Below, in pieces: positions 7,227 to 14,536 of a DNA stretch of 15,988 nucleotides. The stretch is taken from contig JAHRFV010000018.1 in the NCBI GenBank assembly GCA_019084435.1, positions 1-15,988 on the forward strand, written 5' to 3'. Under the pieces are notes generated by a model. The model did not search any database. It saw nothing but the letters and a program-made list of their open reading frames with translations, and was not told where the DNA came from. The position numbers and the translations under genes were made by a program. Numbering within the stretch: position 1 is the first letter of the stretch; the number at the start of each line of letters is the position of its first letter. The DNA is from Dethiosulfatibacter sp. (GTDB lineage: Bacteria > Bacillota_A > Clostridia > Tissierellales > Dethiosulfatibacteraceae).

Positions 7227-9149
7227 TTACACACCTTCTGATACCTTTATTTTTTCTAATTTTACTTCTTTTTTATTCGACAAATATTGATAAACAAATA
7301 CACTTGATACAATTAAGAACCCTGGCAAATCTGTTTTAATTCCTGTAAAAATCAATAATATAGCCCCTAAAAACAGTAACGGTCTTAAAACAAAATGCAT
7401 ATTTTTTATGAAATACCCTTCTACTGATGCTCCTAATGCAATTACTCCTACTACAGCAGTAATAAGTACCGGTAAGGTAGAGATTATTGTACTCTCAGGT
7501 GTAATTAAAAGATCTTGAGAATAAACAAACATGAACGGTATTATAAACCCTGCTACTGCTATTTTTATACCTGCCCACCCTGTTTTTGTTGGATCCGCGC
7601 CCGAAATACCTGCAGCTGCATAAGAACCAACAGCTACCGGTGGAGTTATAGTGGATAATATGCCAAAATAAAAAACGAAGAAATGAGCATTAATTGGATT
7701 GACTCCCAACCTCATAAGTGCTGGTGCGGCTACAGCACTAGTCAAAACATAACAAGCCGTTGTTGGCAATCCCATACCCAATATGATTGAAACAAACATT
7801 GTCAATATTAATGTCGTTAATAAGTACCCGCCACTAAGATCTAAAATAGCACTTGCTAATGCTAGAATAGCTCCTGTTAAGGAAGTAATCCCTATAACTA
7901 TTCCTATTATTGCACAAGCCACCGCAACTGGAACTGCATTCAATGCACCTGTTTTTAAGGCATCTATTAGAAGAGGAATGTTTATCCTTGTTTCTTTTCT
8001 TATTAAACTTGCTAAAACAGCCAACACTACTCCCCAAACAGCAGCATATAAGGCATTATATCCACTCACTAATAAATAAATTATTCCTATTAAAGGTATA
8101 GATAAATGGCCTCTCGATTTTAAGACATCCAATAATTTTGGTAGCGATTCTCTTGGTATTCCCTCTAAACCCATCTTAGAAGCTCTTAAATGAACTATAG
8201 TCCATATTCCAATATAATACAATATAGCTGGTATTAATGCAGCTGATAAAATCTGAACAAAGGGTATTCCTAAAGAGTCAGATATTATAAATGCCGCTGC
8301 CCCCATTACTGGTGGCATTATTTGGCCTCCAGCTGATGCGGCCGCTTCTATTCCACTAGCAAAGTAATCTTTATATCCTGTTTTTATCATTAATGGTATT
8401 GTAAAACTACCCGTAGTTACAACATTCGCTGAAGTACTACCGCTTATACTTCCCATAAGACCGCTTGAAAGTACAGACACTTTAGCTGGGCCTCCTTTTG
8501 TGTGTCCAGCTATAGATAATGCTAAATCGTTAAAAAACCCTGACATACCTGTTGCTGACAAAAATGCTCCAAATAATATAAACATGTATATGTATGTAGA
8601 TGACACCCCTAAAATCTGTCCAAATATTCCTTCTGTTGTCATATAAAGGTGTTGTATAATTCTTTCTAATGAAAATCCGCTATGCATTAAAGGTCCAGGT
8701 ACACTTCTTCCTAAAAAAGCATATGCTATAAATATTCCTGATAATATTGGCAACGCCAAGCCTATGGTTCTTCTAGCTGCCTCCATTACTAAAACAACAG
8801 TTATAACCCCAAATATAATATCAGTTTGGATAAACAGCCCGCCCGAAAGGGCAAGCTGTTTGAATCTTACTATAATATTTCCAACTGAGGCGAAAGACAA
8901 CATTATAAAAATCCAATCAAAAATTGTAGGTTTATCCTTTCTTCCCTTGGTTGTTGCAGGATAGTTTATAAAAATTAATGTCAGAACAAATATTAAGTGT
9001 ATGCTTCTCTGCTGTATTGGTCCTAAAACTCTAAATGCAGCAGTATACAAGTGAAATACAGACATTAATATTGCAACAGAAGCAGAGAGTTTTTTTACAT
9101 TTCCAACTAGTGGTCTTCTTTTTGATTGCTTCTTTAAATCTTCGCTCAC
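7227..9149 (-). CDS. TRAP transporter fused permease (4TM-12TM, TAXI type)
   Basis: A 640-residue membrane protein combining the small DctQ-like part (four hydrophobic segments between about residues 22 and 145) and the large DctM-like part. Conserved DctM features include SGSTSANVVTTG (236-247) and GGQIMPPVMG (274-283), the latter typical of fused permeases that work with TAXI binding proteins. It uses the sodium or proton gradient to take up an anionic solute, usually a carboxylate, delivered by the binding protein encoded 41 bases upstream. The GTG start (9147-9149) has GGAGG 9 bases ahead. Its place among acid-degrading enzymes indicates that the operon's substrate is imported from outside. 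The particular acid cannot be read from the permease. Confidence 0.93.
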   Translation of the reverse strand: MSEDLKKQSKRRPLVGNVKKLSASVAILMSVFHLYTAAFRVLGPIQQRSIHLIFVLTLIFINYPATTKGRKDKPTIFDWIFIMLSFASVGNIIVRFKQLALSGGLFIQTDIIFGVITVVLVMEAARRTIGLALPILSGIFIAYAFLGRSVPGPLMHSGFSLERIIQHLYMTTEGIFGQILGVSSTYIYMFILFGAFLSATGMSGFFNDLALSIAGHTKGGPAKVSVLSSGLMGSISGSTSANVVTTGSFTIPLMIKTGYKDYFASGIEAAASAGGQIMPPVMGAAAFIISDSLGIPFVQILSAALIPAILYYIGIWTIVHLRASKMGLEGIPRESLPKLLDVLKSRGHLSIPLIGIIYLLVSGYNALYAAVWGVVLAVLASLIRKETRINIPLLIDALKTGALNAVPVAVACAIIGIVIGITSLTGAILALASAILDLSGGYLLTTLILTMFVSIILGMGLPTTACYVLTSAVAAPALMRLGVNPINAHFFVFYFGILSTITPPVAVGSYAAAGISGADPTKTGWAGIKIAVAGFIIPFMFVYSQDLLITPESTIISTLPVLITAVVGVIALGASVEGYFIKNMHFVLRPLLFLGAILLIFTGIKTDLPGFLIVSSVFVYQYLSNKKEVKLEKIKVSEGV

Positions 9150-9190
9150 AACTTTAATCCTCCAATCTATTTTTGAAAATTAAACTTTAA

Positions 9191-10198
9191 TCAATCTATA
9201 ACACCAATTTCTTTAAAATATTTTTCTGCTCCAGGATGTAAAGGTGGAGTCATACCAATTTGGGCCGTTTCCTGTCTAGTTTGTTTAAAGTACTGATGGA
9301 AAGATTCTAAATACTCTGAATTTTCAAAAATCGCCTTAGTGATTTCATATATTATTTCTTCAGACATATCTTCTCGGGTAACAAGTAGAGAAGATCCAGC
9401 GATTGTTGTTAAATCACTTGGCTGATTTTCATATGTGTCTGTTGGAATTAAACTTGGTCCAAATTCAGGATTCCCTGCTGTCAATGATTCAATTTTATCT
9501 TCATCAATAGGTATTAGTTTGATTTTGCCTGTACCCATAAGTTCAGTAATCTGAGCACTCCCTAGTCCTGTTGCATAAATATGACAATCTACAGAATTAA
9601 TTTTTAAGCCTTCTGTAGCTTCAGCTCTTGTACCATAAACCGGTGTATAATCACTAGGTGTTATTCCGTAAACGGATAGTATTTGATTAGTGTTAATCTC
9701 TATTCCACCACCCACGGGTCCAACCGCTATCCTCTTACCTCTTAAATCTTCTATCTTTTCAACTCCAGATGATTCTGTTACCAAAATATGAAATTCATTA
9801 AAATATATAGCTGTTATACCTCTTATGGATTCTACAGGTCTGCCCTCAAACCCATCTGTTCCTTCATAAGCTTGCCTTAAAGTAGCAGACTGAACCAATG
9901 CAAGTTCAACTTCTTTTTGATCTATAAAGCTACAGTTTTCAGCTGATCCTCCAGTAGCTTGAGCACTTGCATTTAACCCTTCAATTTTTTGATTTATCAT
10001 TTGAGCTAATGCACTTCCTAATGGGAAAAAATTACCTCCCATGCTCGCTGAAGCAATTCTTATAAAGCTTACTTCTTCTTTGCCTGATGTTGCTTCGCTA
10101 GATGATGTATCTGTCGGTTGAGAACATCCTACTGTAATTCCGCCAACTAAAGCAACAATCAAAAGCAATCCCACTAAACTTTTCCATGATTTTTTCAT
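9191..10198 (-). CDS. TAXI-family TRAP transporter solute-binding lipoprotein
   Basis: A 335-residue extracytoplasmic binding protein. Residues 1-25 form a lipoprotein signal (basic MKKSWK, hydrophobic core, lipobox ITVGC with Cys25), followed by a Ser/Thr-rich linker, so the protein is tethered to the outer face of the membrane. The mature part shows TAXI hallmarks: IASASMGGNFFPLG (48-61), the signature TGGSAEN (82-88), and a following LALVQSA. It captures the substrate and hands it to the fused permease. Known or proposed TAXI ligands include glutamate, 2-oxoglutarate and other carboxylates; the ligand here is not determined. The ATG is preceded by AAGGAG. It sits 38 bases after the LeuD-like gene, in the middle of the operon. 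Confidence 0.93.
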   Translation of the reverse strand: MKKSWKSLVGLLLIVALVGGITVGCSQPTDTSSSEATSGKEEVSFIRIASASMGGNFFPLGSALAQMINQKIEGLNASAQATGGSAENCSFIDQKEVELALVQSATLRQAYEGTDGFEGRPVESIRGITAIYFNEFHILVTESSGVEKIEDLRGKRIAVGPVGGGIEINTNQILSVYGITPSDYTPVYGTRAEATEGLKINSVDCHIYATGLGSAQITELMGTGKIKLIPIDEDKIESLTAGNPEFGPSLIPTDTYENQPSDLTTIAGSSLLVTREDMSEEIIYEITKAIFENSEYLESFHQYFKQTRQETAQIGMTPPLHPGAEKYFKEIGVID

Positions 10199-10236
10199 TT
10201 CTTTCTCCTTATAATTTATTTTTTCAAGTTCTAAAG

Positions 10237-10728
10237 TTAAAAACTGCCTTCTTCTTTTAGATACTTGATAAGGCCACCTTTGCTTAAAATATTAATCATA
10301 ATTTCTGGCATTCTATTTGATTTTATTAGTTCTTGTGTTTTTCCCTGTTTTATTGTTCCATCTCTCAAATCAATTAGCAAATCTTCACCATCACTAAAAA
10401 CGGATGTATCTGCAGTTAGTACAGGAAGTCCTATGTTAATAGCATTTCTAAAAAAAATTCTTGCATATGATTTTGCTATTACTGCTCTTACACCACCATG
10501 TAATAATGCTAATGGCGCTTGTTCTCTTGATGAACCACAACCAAAATTTTCTCCAACTATAATTATCTTATTTTTAATATTCTCTTTTAAGTTTTCATCT
10601 AAATCTTCAAATACATGTTCAGCTAATTCTTCCATGTCAAGCGTTTTTGTGTATTTACCTGCTATAATTAAATCTGTATTTATATCATTTTCATATGATA
10701 ATACTATACTTTTCCCTTCTATTATCAT
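10237..10728 (-). CDS. LeuD-like small subunit of an aconitase-family hydro-lyase
   Basis: A 163-residue swivel-domain subunit. It has the INTDLIIAGKYT motif (16-27) near the N-terminus and GENFGCGSSREQAP (59-72), the phosphate/carboxylate-binding loop of the isopropylmalate isomerase/homoaconitase small subunits. The length matches the short archaeal-type LeuD and the dimethylmaleate hydratase subunit DmdB. With the large subunit encoded 14 bases upstream it would hydrate or dehydrate a di- or tricarboxylate. Leucine synthesis is unlikely because no leuA or leuB is near and the surrounding genes are catabolic. The ribosome site (GGGTG) is weaker than that of its neighbours, consistent with coupling to the upstream gene. 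Confidence 0.88.
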   Translation of the reverse strand: MIIEGKSIVLSYENDINTDLIIAGKYTKTLDMEELAEHVFEDLDENLKENIKNKIIIVGENFGCGSSREQAPLALLHGGVRAVIAKSYARIFFRNAINIGLPVLTADTSVFSDGEDLLIDLRDGTIKQGKTQELIKSNRMPEIMINILSKGGLIKYLKEEGSF

Positions 10729-10742
10729 TATTTCACCCTACC

Positions 10743-11942
10743 TTATTCTAAATCTGCTATTTCACCCATTAAAGCACTTTTCGCCGCAATAGCTGGTGAA
10801 CATAGATAAATCTCGGATTTTTTGTTGCCCATTCTTCCTAAAAAATTCCTATTTGTCGTAGACAAAACCTTTTCTCCATCAGCAGGGATTCCGCCAAGTG
10901 TTCCAACACATGGTCCACACCCAGGTGTTATAATTGTAGCTCCCGCATCTAGCAATATTTTTAAAATCCCACTTTCTGAAAGCTTATTTAAGGTTGCTTT
11001 TGAAGCTGGGGCTGCAATTAGTCTTATATCAGGAGAAATTTTATTTCCTTTCAGAATTTTTGCTACCTCTTCAAAATCAGAAAATCTTCCATTAGTACAA
11101 CTTCCTATAAATACTTGGTCTATTTTCATTCCTTTATACTTCGAAACAGGAAAAACATTATCTACTTGATGTGGTGCTGCTATCATCGGTTCTATCCTTG
11201 AAAGGTCAATATTTATTATACTTTCATAATCCGCTTCTTCATCTGCTTTCATGTTTTCAGATTCGAAGATACCAGCTTTTGCTCCCATTTCTATTGACAT
11301 ATTTGATATGGTAAGCTTTTCATCTATGCTAAGATTTGTAATGTTATCTAAACCAAATTCAAGCAACTTGTAATTTGCTCCATTCGCTCCTATTAGACCT
11401 GTTAAAAAGAGAACGAAATCTTTTGCAAATACTCCTTCTCTTAAATTTCCTGTAATATTTATTCTAATAGATGCAGGCACCATCATCCATGTTTTACCAG
11501 TAAGCATTATGGCTGCTAAATCAGTTGAACCTACACCTGTAGCAAAGGCACCTAGAGCTCCATAAGTGCAAGTATGAGAATCCGCACCAACAATTAGTTT
11601 TCCTTCCGATGCATGCCCTTTCTCGTACATTAATTGATGACAGATGCCTTCACCTACATCATAAAGAAATATTTTTTCTTTCTTTGCAAAATTTCTTATT
11701 AACTTATGCAGATTCGCTATTTTGCTATTAGGGCATGGCGATGCATGATCAATTATTATTGCCATTTTTTGAGGATCAAATATTTTATTACCATTCATTT
11801 GTTCAAATGATTTGATCGCTATAGGAGCAGTAGTATCACTTGCCATTATAAAATCAACATCTACAATTACAATATCGCCTTTTTCAAAATACTTTTCATT
11901 TGAATGGCTTCTTATTATTTTTTCGCCAATAGTATATCCCAT
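10743..11942 (-). CDS. LeuC-like large subunit of an aconitase-family [4Fe-4S] hydro-lyase
   Basis: The catalytic iron-sulfur subunit, 399 residues from the preferred start. Cluster cysteines are Cys282 (IGSCTNGR) and Cys342 and Cys345 (GCGPCVG), the normal aconitase-family set; VGADSHTCTYGALGAFATGVGSTD and the late NRNFLGRMG are further hallmarks. It adds or removes water across a 2-alkylmalate-type C-C bond. Short archaeal-type LeuC, homoaconitase, DmdA of nicotinate fermentation and methylcitrate-type enzymes all belong here, so the substrate is open. The ATG at 11949-11951 would overlap the lyase stop as ATGA, but AAAGG would then touch the start; the ATG at 11940-11942 has AAAGG at 9 bases and gives the usual MGYTIGEKI beginning, so I choose it. 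The cluster is oxygen-sensitive, fitting an anaerobe. Confidence 0.88.
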   Translation of the reverse strand: MGYTIGEKIIRSHSNEKYFEKGDIVIVDVDFIMASDTTAPIAIKSFEQMNGNKIFDPQKMAIIIDHASPCPNSKIANLHKLIRNFAKKEKIFLYDVGEGICHQLMYEKGHASEGKLIVGADSHTCTYGALGAFATGVGSTDLAAIMLTGKTWMMVPASIRINITGNLREGVFAKDFVLFLTGLIGANGANYKLLEFGLDNITNLSIDEKLTISNMSIEMGAKAGIFESENMKADEEADYESIINIDLSRIEPMIAAPHQVDNVFPVSKYKGMKIDQVFIGSCTNGRFSDFEEVAKILKGNKISPDIRLIAAPASKATLNKLSESGILKILLDAGATIITPGCGPCVGTLGGIPADGEKVLSTTNRNFLGRMGNKKSEIYLCSPAIAAKSALMGEIADLE

Positions 11943-11947
11943 ATGTT

Positions 11948-12895
11948 TCATCCTTTATTGATTTTGTTTTGCTTTTTAGGTTTCTCTTTTACTAAATCTT
12001 TGACTTTCCCTGCTTTTAAAACATAACTATCAGTATCATGTCCAACTATCTTTTTAATAAACTTTCCTGTTTCGATTGCTTTATCTATATTGATACCTGT
12101 TTTAATGTCCATTTCTTGTAACATATGCACTAAATCTTCTGTTGCCAAATTTCCTGATGCCCCAGGTGCATAAGGACATCCACCTAATCCAGCAAATGAA
12201 CTATCAAAAAAAATAATTCCTGCTCCCATTCCAGCTAAAACATTGGCTAAAGCCATACCTCTAGTATTATGTAAGTGAAGAATCCATTTCAAGTCTTTAT
12301 ACTTAGTTTTAAAGTATAAGCATTTTTCATATACTTCTTTTGGGTTAGCTACTCCGGTTGTATCAGACAAAGAAATTTCTTTTATTCCGAGTTTTACAAA
12401 TTCTAAAACTAATTCATCTATTCTTTCTATGGATATCTCTCCTTCAAAAGGACATCCGAAAGAAGTTGAGATTGCTCCAGAAACTTCTATGTCATATTTT
12501 TTTGCTAAATCCACACATTCTTTAAATATTTTTACTGATTCTTTGGGTTTTCTATTAAAATTGCTAATATTGTGAGATTCACTTGCTGATACTGTTAATT
12601 TTACTTTTTTTACTCCTGCTTTATATGCTCTTTCTATTCCGAGTAGATTAGCTGCTAATGCTCTATATTCAACATTAGGTTTTTTCTTTATCATTCTTGC
12701 AATTTCATCTGTGTCAGCCATTTGAGGAACTGCCTTAAGATGTACAAATGATCCTATCTCTATTACTCTAAATCCCGCTTCAGATGCCATATCAATTGAT
12801 TTAATTTTATCTTCTATTTTTATAGGGGTTTTCTCATTTTGAAAACCATCTCTAGGACCGACTTCACATATAATTATTTCCTTAGGTAATTTCAT
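11948..12895 (-). CDS. HMG-CoA lyase-like acyl-CoA lyase (DRE-TIM family)
   Basis: A 315-residue DRE-TIM metallolyase. Seen: EVGPRDGFQNE (11-21, with Arg15 and Asp16 of the active site), metal ligands His207 and His209 (LHLHN), and the signature DSSFAGLGGCPYAPGASGN (231-249) with catalytic Cys240. The family splits 3-hydroxy-3-methylglutaryl-CoA or a related 3-hydroxyacyl-CoA into acetyl-CoA and a keto acid. The metal-binding stretch reads HNTRGMALAN instead of the HDTYGQALAN of classical HMG-CoA lyases, which suggests a different substrate; citramalyl-CoA (giving acetyl-CoA and pyruvate) is one reasonable guess. The CoA ester would come from the CoA-transferase encoded 10 bases upstream. The AAGGGG ribosome site overlaps the previous stop. 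The C-terminus is Lys-rich and unremarkable. Confidence 0.85.
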   Translation of the reverse strand: MKLPKEIIICEVGPRDGFQNEKTPIKIEDKIKSIDMASEAGFRVIEIGSFVHLKAVPQMADTDEIARMIKKKPNVEYRALAANLLGIERAYKAGVKKVKLTVSASESHNISNFNRKPKESVKIFKECVDLAKKYDIEVSGAISTSFGCPFEGEISIERIDELVLEFVKLGIKEISLSDTTGVANPKEVYEKCLYFKTKYKDLKWILHLHNTRGMALANVLAGMGAGIIFFDSSFAGLGGCPYAPGASGNLATEDLVHMLQEMDIKTGINIDKAIETGKFIKKIVGHDTDSYVLKAGKVKDLVKEKPKKQNKINKG

Positions 12896-12905
12896 TTTTT
12901 ACCCC

Positions 12906-14090
12906 TTAAATAATGTTTTTTAATTTTAACTCTTCTAAATATTCATCGCTATAGCCTAGCAATTCTTTATATACTTCATCATTATGCTCTCCTATTTCAG
13001 GCCCTGCCCATTTAATCTCTCCTGGTGTTTCAGAAAAAACCGGAGTAATTCCTGGCATTTTTACCGTTCCAAAATCTTCACATGGAACTTCCATTATATT
13101 ATTTCTCTCTTTATAGTGCTCATCATTAAAAATATCTTCTATGCTGTAAATAAGATTTACAGGGACTCCTTCTTTATCTGCTATGGTTTTCATTTCTTTA
13201 TAATTTAAGTTACTTATCCAATCACTTACAATTTTATCTATGTATCCATCATTTTTTAATCTTGTTATATTTTTTGAATAGTCCTCTAATAAATCTCTTC
13301 TATCCATTGCATTAGTTAAATATTCAAAAGATTTATCTGTACTACATACCAACACTACCCATTTACCATCTTTTGTTTTGTATGTTCCCCCTGGACTTGA
13401 TGTACCGCTTAAATTGGGTTTTCTCTCTCTTATATTTTTATTCAAATCATAGTCTGCAATTAATATTTCCTGCATCCTAAATATTCCTTCATATAAACTT
13501 ACATCTATCTCCTGACTATCTCCATTTAAAAAATCTCTATTGTATATGGCCATTACGGAAGACATGGCTGCATATAGTCCTGCAATGTAGTCAGCTAAAG
13601 AAAACGAGGGACTCACTGGAGGTTTATCAGGATGTCCAGTTATGTATGTCATTCCAGAAAATGCAGTAGATGGTGTTCCAAAACCCGCCTTATTTTTATA
13701 AGGTCCTGATTGCCCGTATCCTGTTACTCTAGTTACAATTATTCCAGGATTAGCTTCCCTTAAAGTCTTAATGTCTAATCCCCATTTGGACATAGTTCCT
13801 GTTTTAAAGTTCTCCACCAGTATATCGCTTTTAGAAACTAACTCTAAAAAAATCTTTTTGCCTTCCTCTAAATGAAGGTCCAATGTGATACACTTTTTGT
13901 TTCTTCCCATAGAAGCCCATCTTAGACCTTTTCCTTTATGATAAGGGCCTAACCCTCTAAAAGGATCTCCTATACCAGGTAGTTCTACCTTAATTACCTC
14001 AGCTCCAAAATCTGCTAAAAGCCCAGATGCAAAGGGAGCTGCTATAACTGTTGCTACTTCTAAAACCCTTACTCCTTTTAATGTACTCAT
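12906..14090 (-). CDS. Class III (CaiB/BaiF) CoA-transferase
   Basis: A 394-residue family III CoA-transferase, first gene of the operon. The N-terminal Rossmann-type part (LKGVRVLEVATVIAAPFA, LADFGAEVIKVE) and the catalytic Asp167 in FSLADYIAGLYAAM (formyl-CoA transferase Asp169) are clear. It transfers CoA from a donor such as succinyl-CoA or acetyl-CoA to a carboxylic acid through an aspartyl anhydride; succinyl-CoA:itaconate, mesaconate and citramalate transferases belong to this family. Its product is probably cleaved by the HMG-CoA lyase-like enzyme encoded next. The length is normal for the family. The ATG at 14088-14090 is preceded only by a weak site (TTGAGAAA), unlike the strong sites elsewhere, so translation of the first gene may be modulated. 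Confidence 0.9.
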   Translation of the reverse strand: MSTLKGVRVLEVATVIAAPFASGLLADFGAEVIKVELPGIGDPFRGLGPYHKGKGLRWASMGRNKKCITLDLHLEEGKKIFLELVSKSDILVENFKTGTMSKWGLDIKTLREANPGIIVTRVTGYGQSGPYKNKAGFGTPSTAFSGMTYITGHPDKPPVSPSFSLADYIAGLYAAMSSVMAIYNRDFLNGDSQEIDVSLYEGIFRMQEILIADYDLNKNIRERKPNLSGTSSPGGTYKTKDGKWVVLVCSTDKSFEYLTNAMDRRDLLEDYSKNITRLKNDGYIDKIVSDWISNLNYKEMKTIADKEGVPVNLIYSIEDIFNDEHYKERNNIMEVPCEDFGTVKMPGITPVFSETPGEIKWAGPEIGEHNDEVYKELLGYSDEYLEELKLKNII

Positions 14091-14100
14091 TTTCTCAACG

Positions 14101-14138
14101 TATAATCCAGTTGTCTTTTAGAAAATACTTGGATTATA
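14101..14138. promoter_or_regulatory. Inverted repeat over the -10 box and leader of the operon (candidate operator)
   Basis: TATAATCCA (14101-14109) and TGGATTATA (14130-14138) are perfect 9-bp arms separated by 20 bases, with centres 29 bp apart, close to three helical turns. The right arm contains the proposed -10 box of the minus-strand operon promoter and the left arm lies 10 bases before the first start codon. This suits an operator bound by a dimeric or tetrameric repressor; in the RNA only part of the stem would be present, since transcription starts inside the repeat. Confidence 0.5.
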
Positions 14139-14161
14139 TTTTCCTTTCTTTTCATTGTATA
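14133..14161 (-). promoter_or_regulatory. Promoter of the eight-gene operon
   Basis: On the minus strand TATACA (-35, 4 of 6) is followed by a 17-base spacer and a consensus TATAAT (-10). The start would be near 14125, giving a leader of about 35 bases before the CoA-transferase ATG. It is the only consensus -10 with correct spacing that I see just upstream of the operon. Confidence 0.6.
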
Positions 14162-14478
14162 AAATTTAAACATCAATTTTTCGATATTACAGCAAGTATT
14201 GTGAAATCTTTATCGTTTTCTGTGTGTTTATTATTAAATTTATTTCTAAACTTCAGCCTTTAATACTTTAAATTTTATCCTTCCAATGGATATCGCTTCT
14301 GTCTTGTGGATATTATATAACATAATCTATACTATTACAACAATTTTTAATCTTTTTTAATCTTTAGCAGTGTAATTTTTCATAAAAATTTCTTTAAATA
14401 TGTATTTAATTCCACTATTTTATTTTCATAAGATTTCTTTCGAGTCCTCTTATGCTTATGGTAATCTGAAAATACAAT
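14162..14478. other. AT-rich intergenic region with a TGGATAT direct repeat
   Basis: No gene is visible between the operon promoter and the insertion element. TGGATAT occurs at 14287-14293 and again at 14307-14313, 20 bp apart (two helical turns) and on the same face; the operator arm TGGATTATA shares the TGGAT core. These could be upstream sites for the operon's regulator, but in such AT-rich DNA chance is possible. The rest shows only A/T-rich tracts. Confidence 0.35.
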
Positions 14479-14507
14479 AAAGAGGGAGCGGACAAAAACC
14501 TGGACCT
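14479..14507 (+). repeat. Left terminal inverted repeat of the IS3-family element
   Basis: The left end reads AAAGAGGGAG, then CGGAC, five A residues, and CCTGGACCT. The reverse complement of the right end gives AAAGGGGGATGAGGAC, a T-run and TGGACCT. The two share the AAAG(A/G)GGGA, GGAC and TGGACCT blocks in the same order. Confidence 0.5.
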
Positions 14508-14536
14508 GGATTTAATATAATACCAGGAGGTACACC

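Noticed and set aside
7783..8079. Plus-strand open frame within the permease gene
   Set aside because: Antisense shadow of membrane-segment codons of the TRAP permease; no domain is recognisable.
10265..10792. Plus-strand open frame of 175 codons opposite the LeuD-like gene
   Set aside because: It mirrors a clear LeuD-like gene, has a Ser/Pro/Ile-rich composition typical of an antisense shadow, and has no convincing ribosome site.
10237..11942. Isopropylmalate isomerase for leucine synthesis
   Set aside because: No leuA or leuB is present, and the genes lie in a catabolic transport operon, so a leucine role is not supported although the fold is the same.
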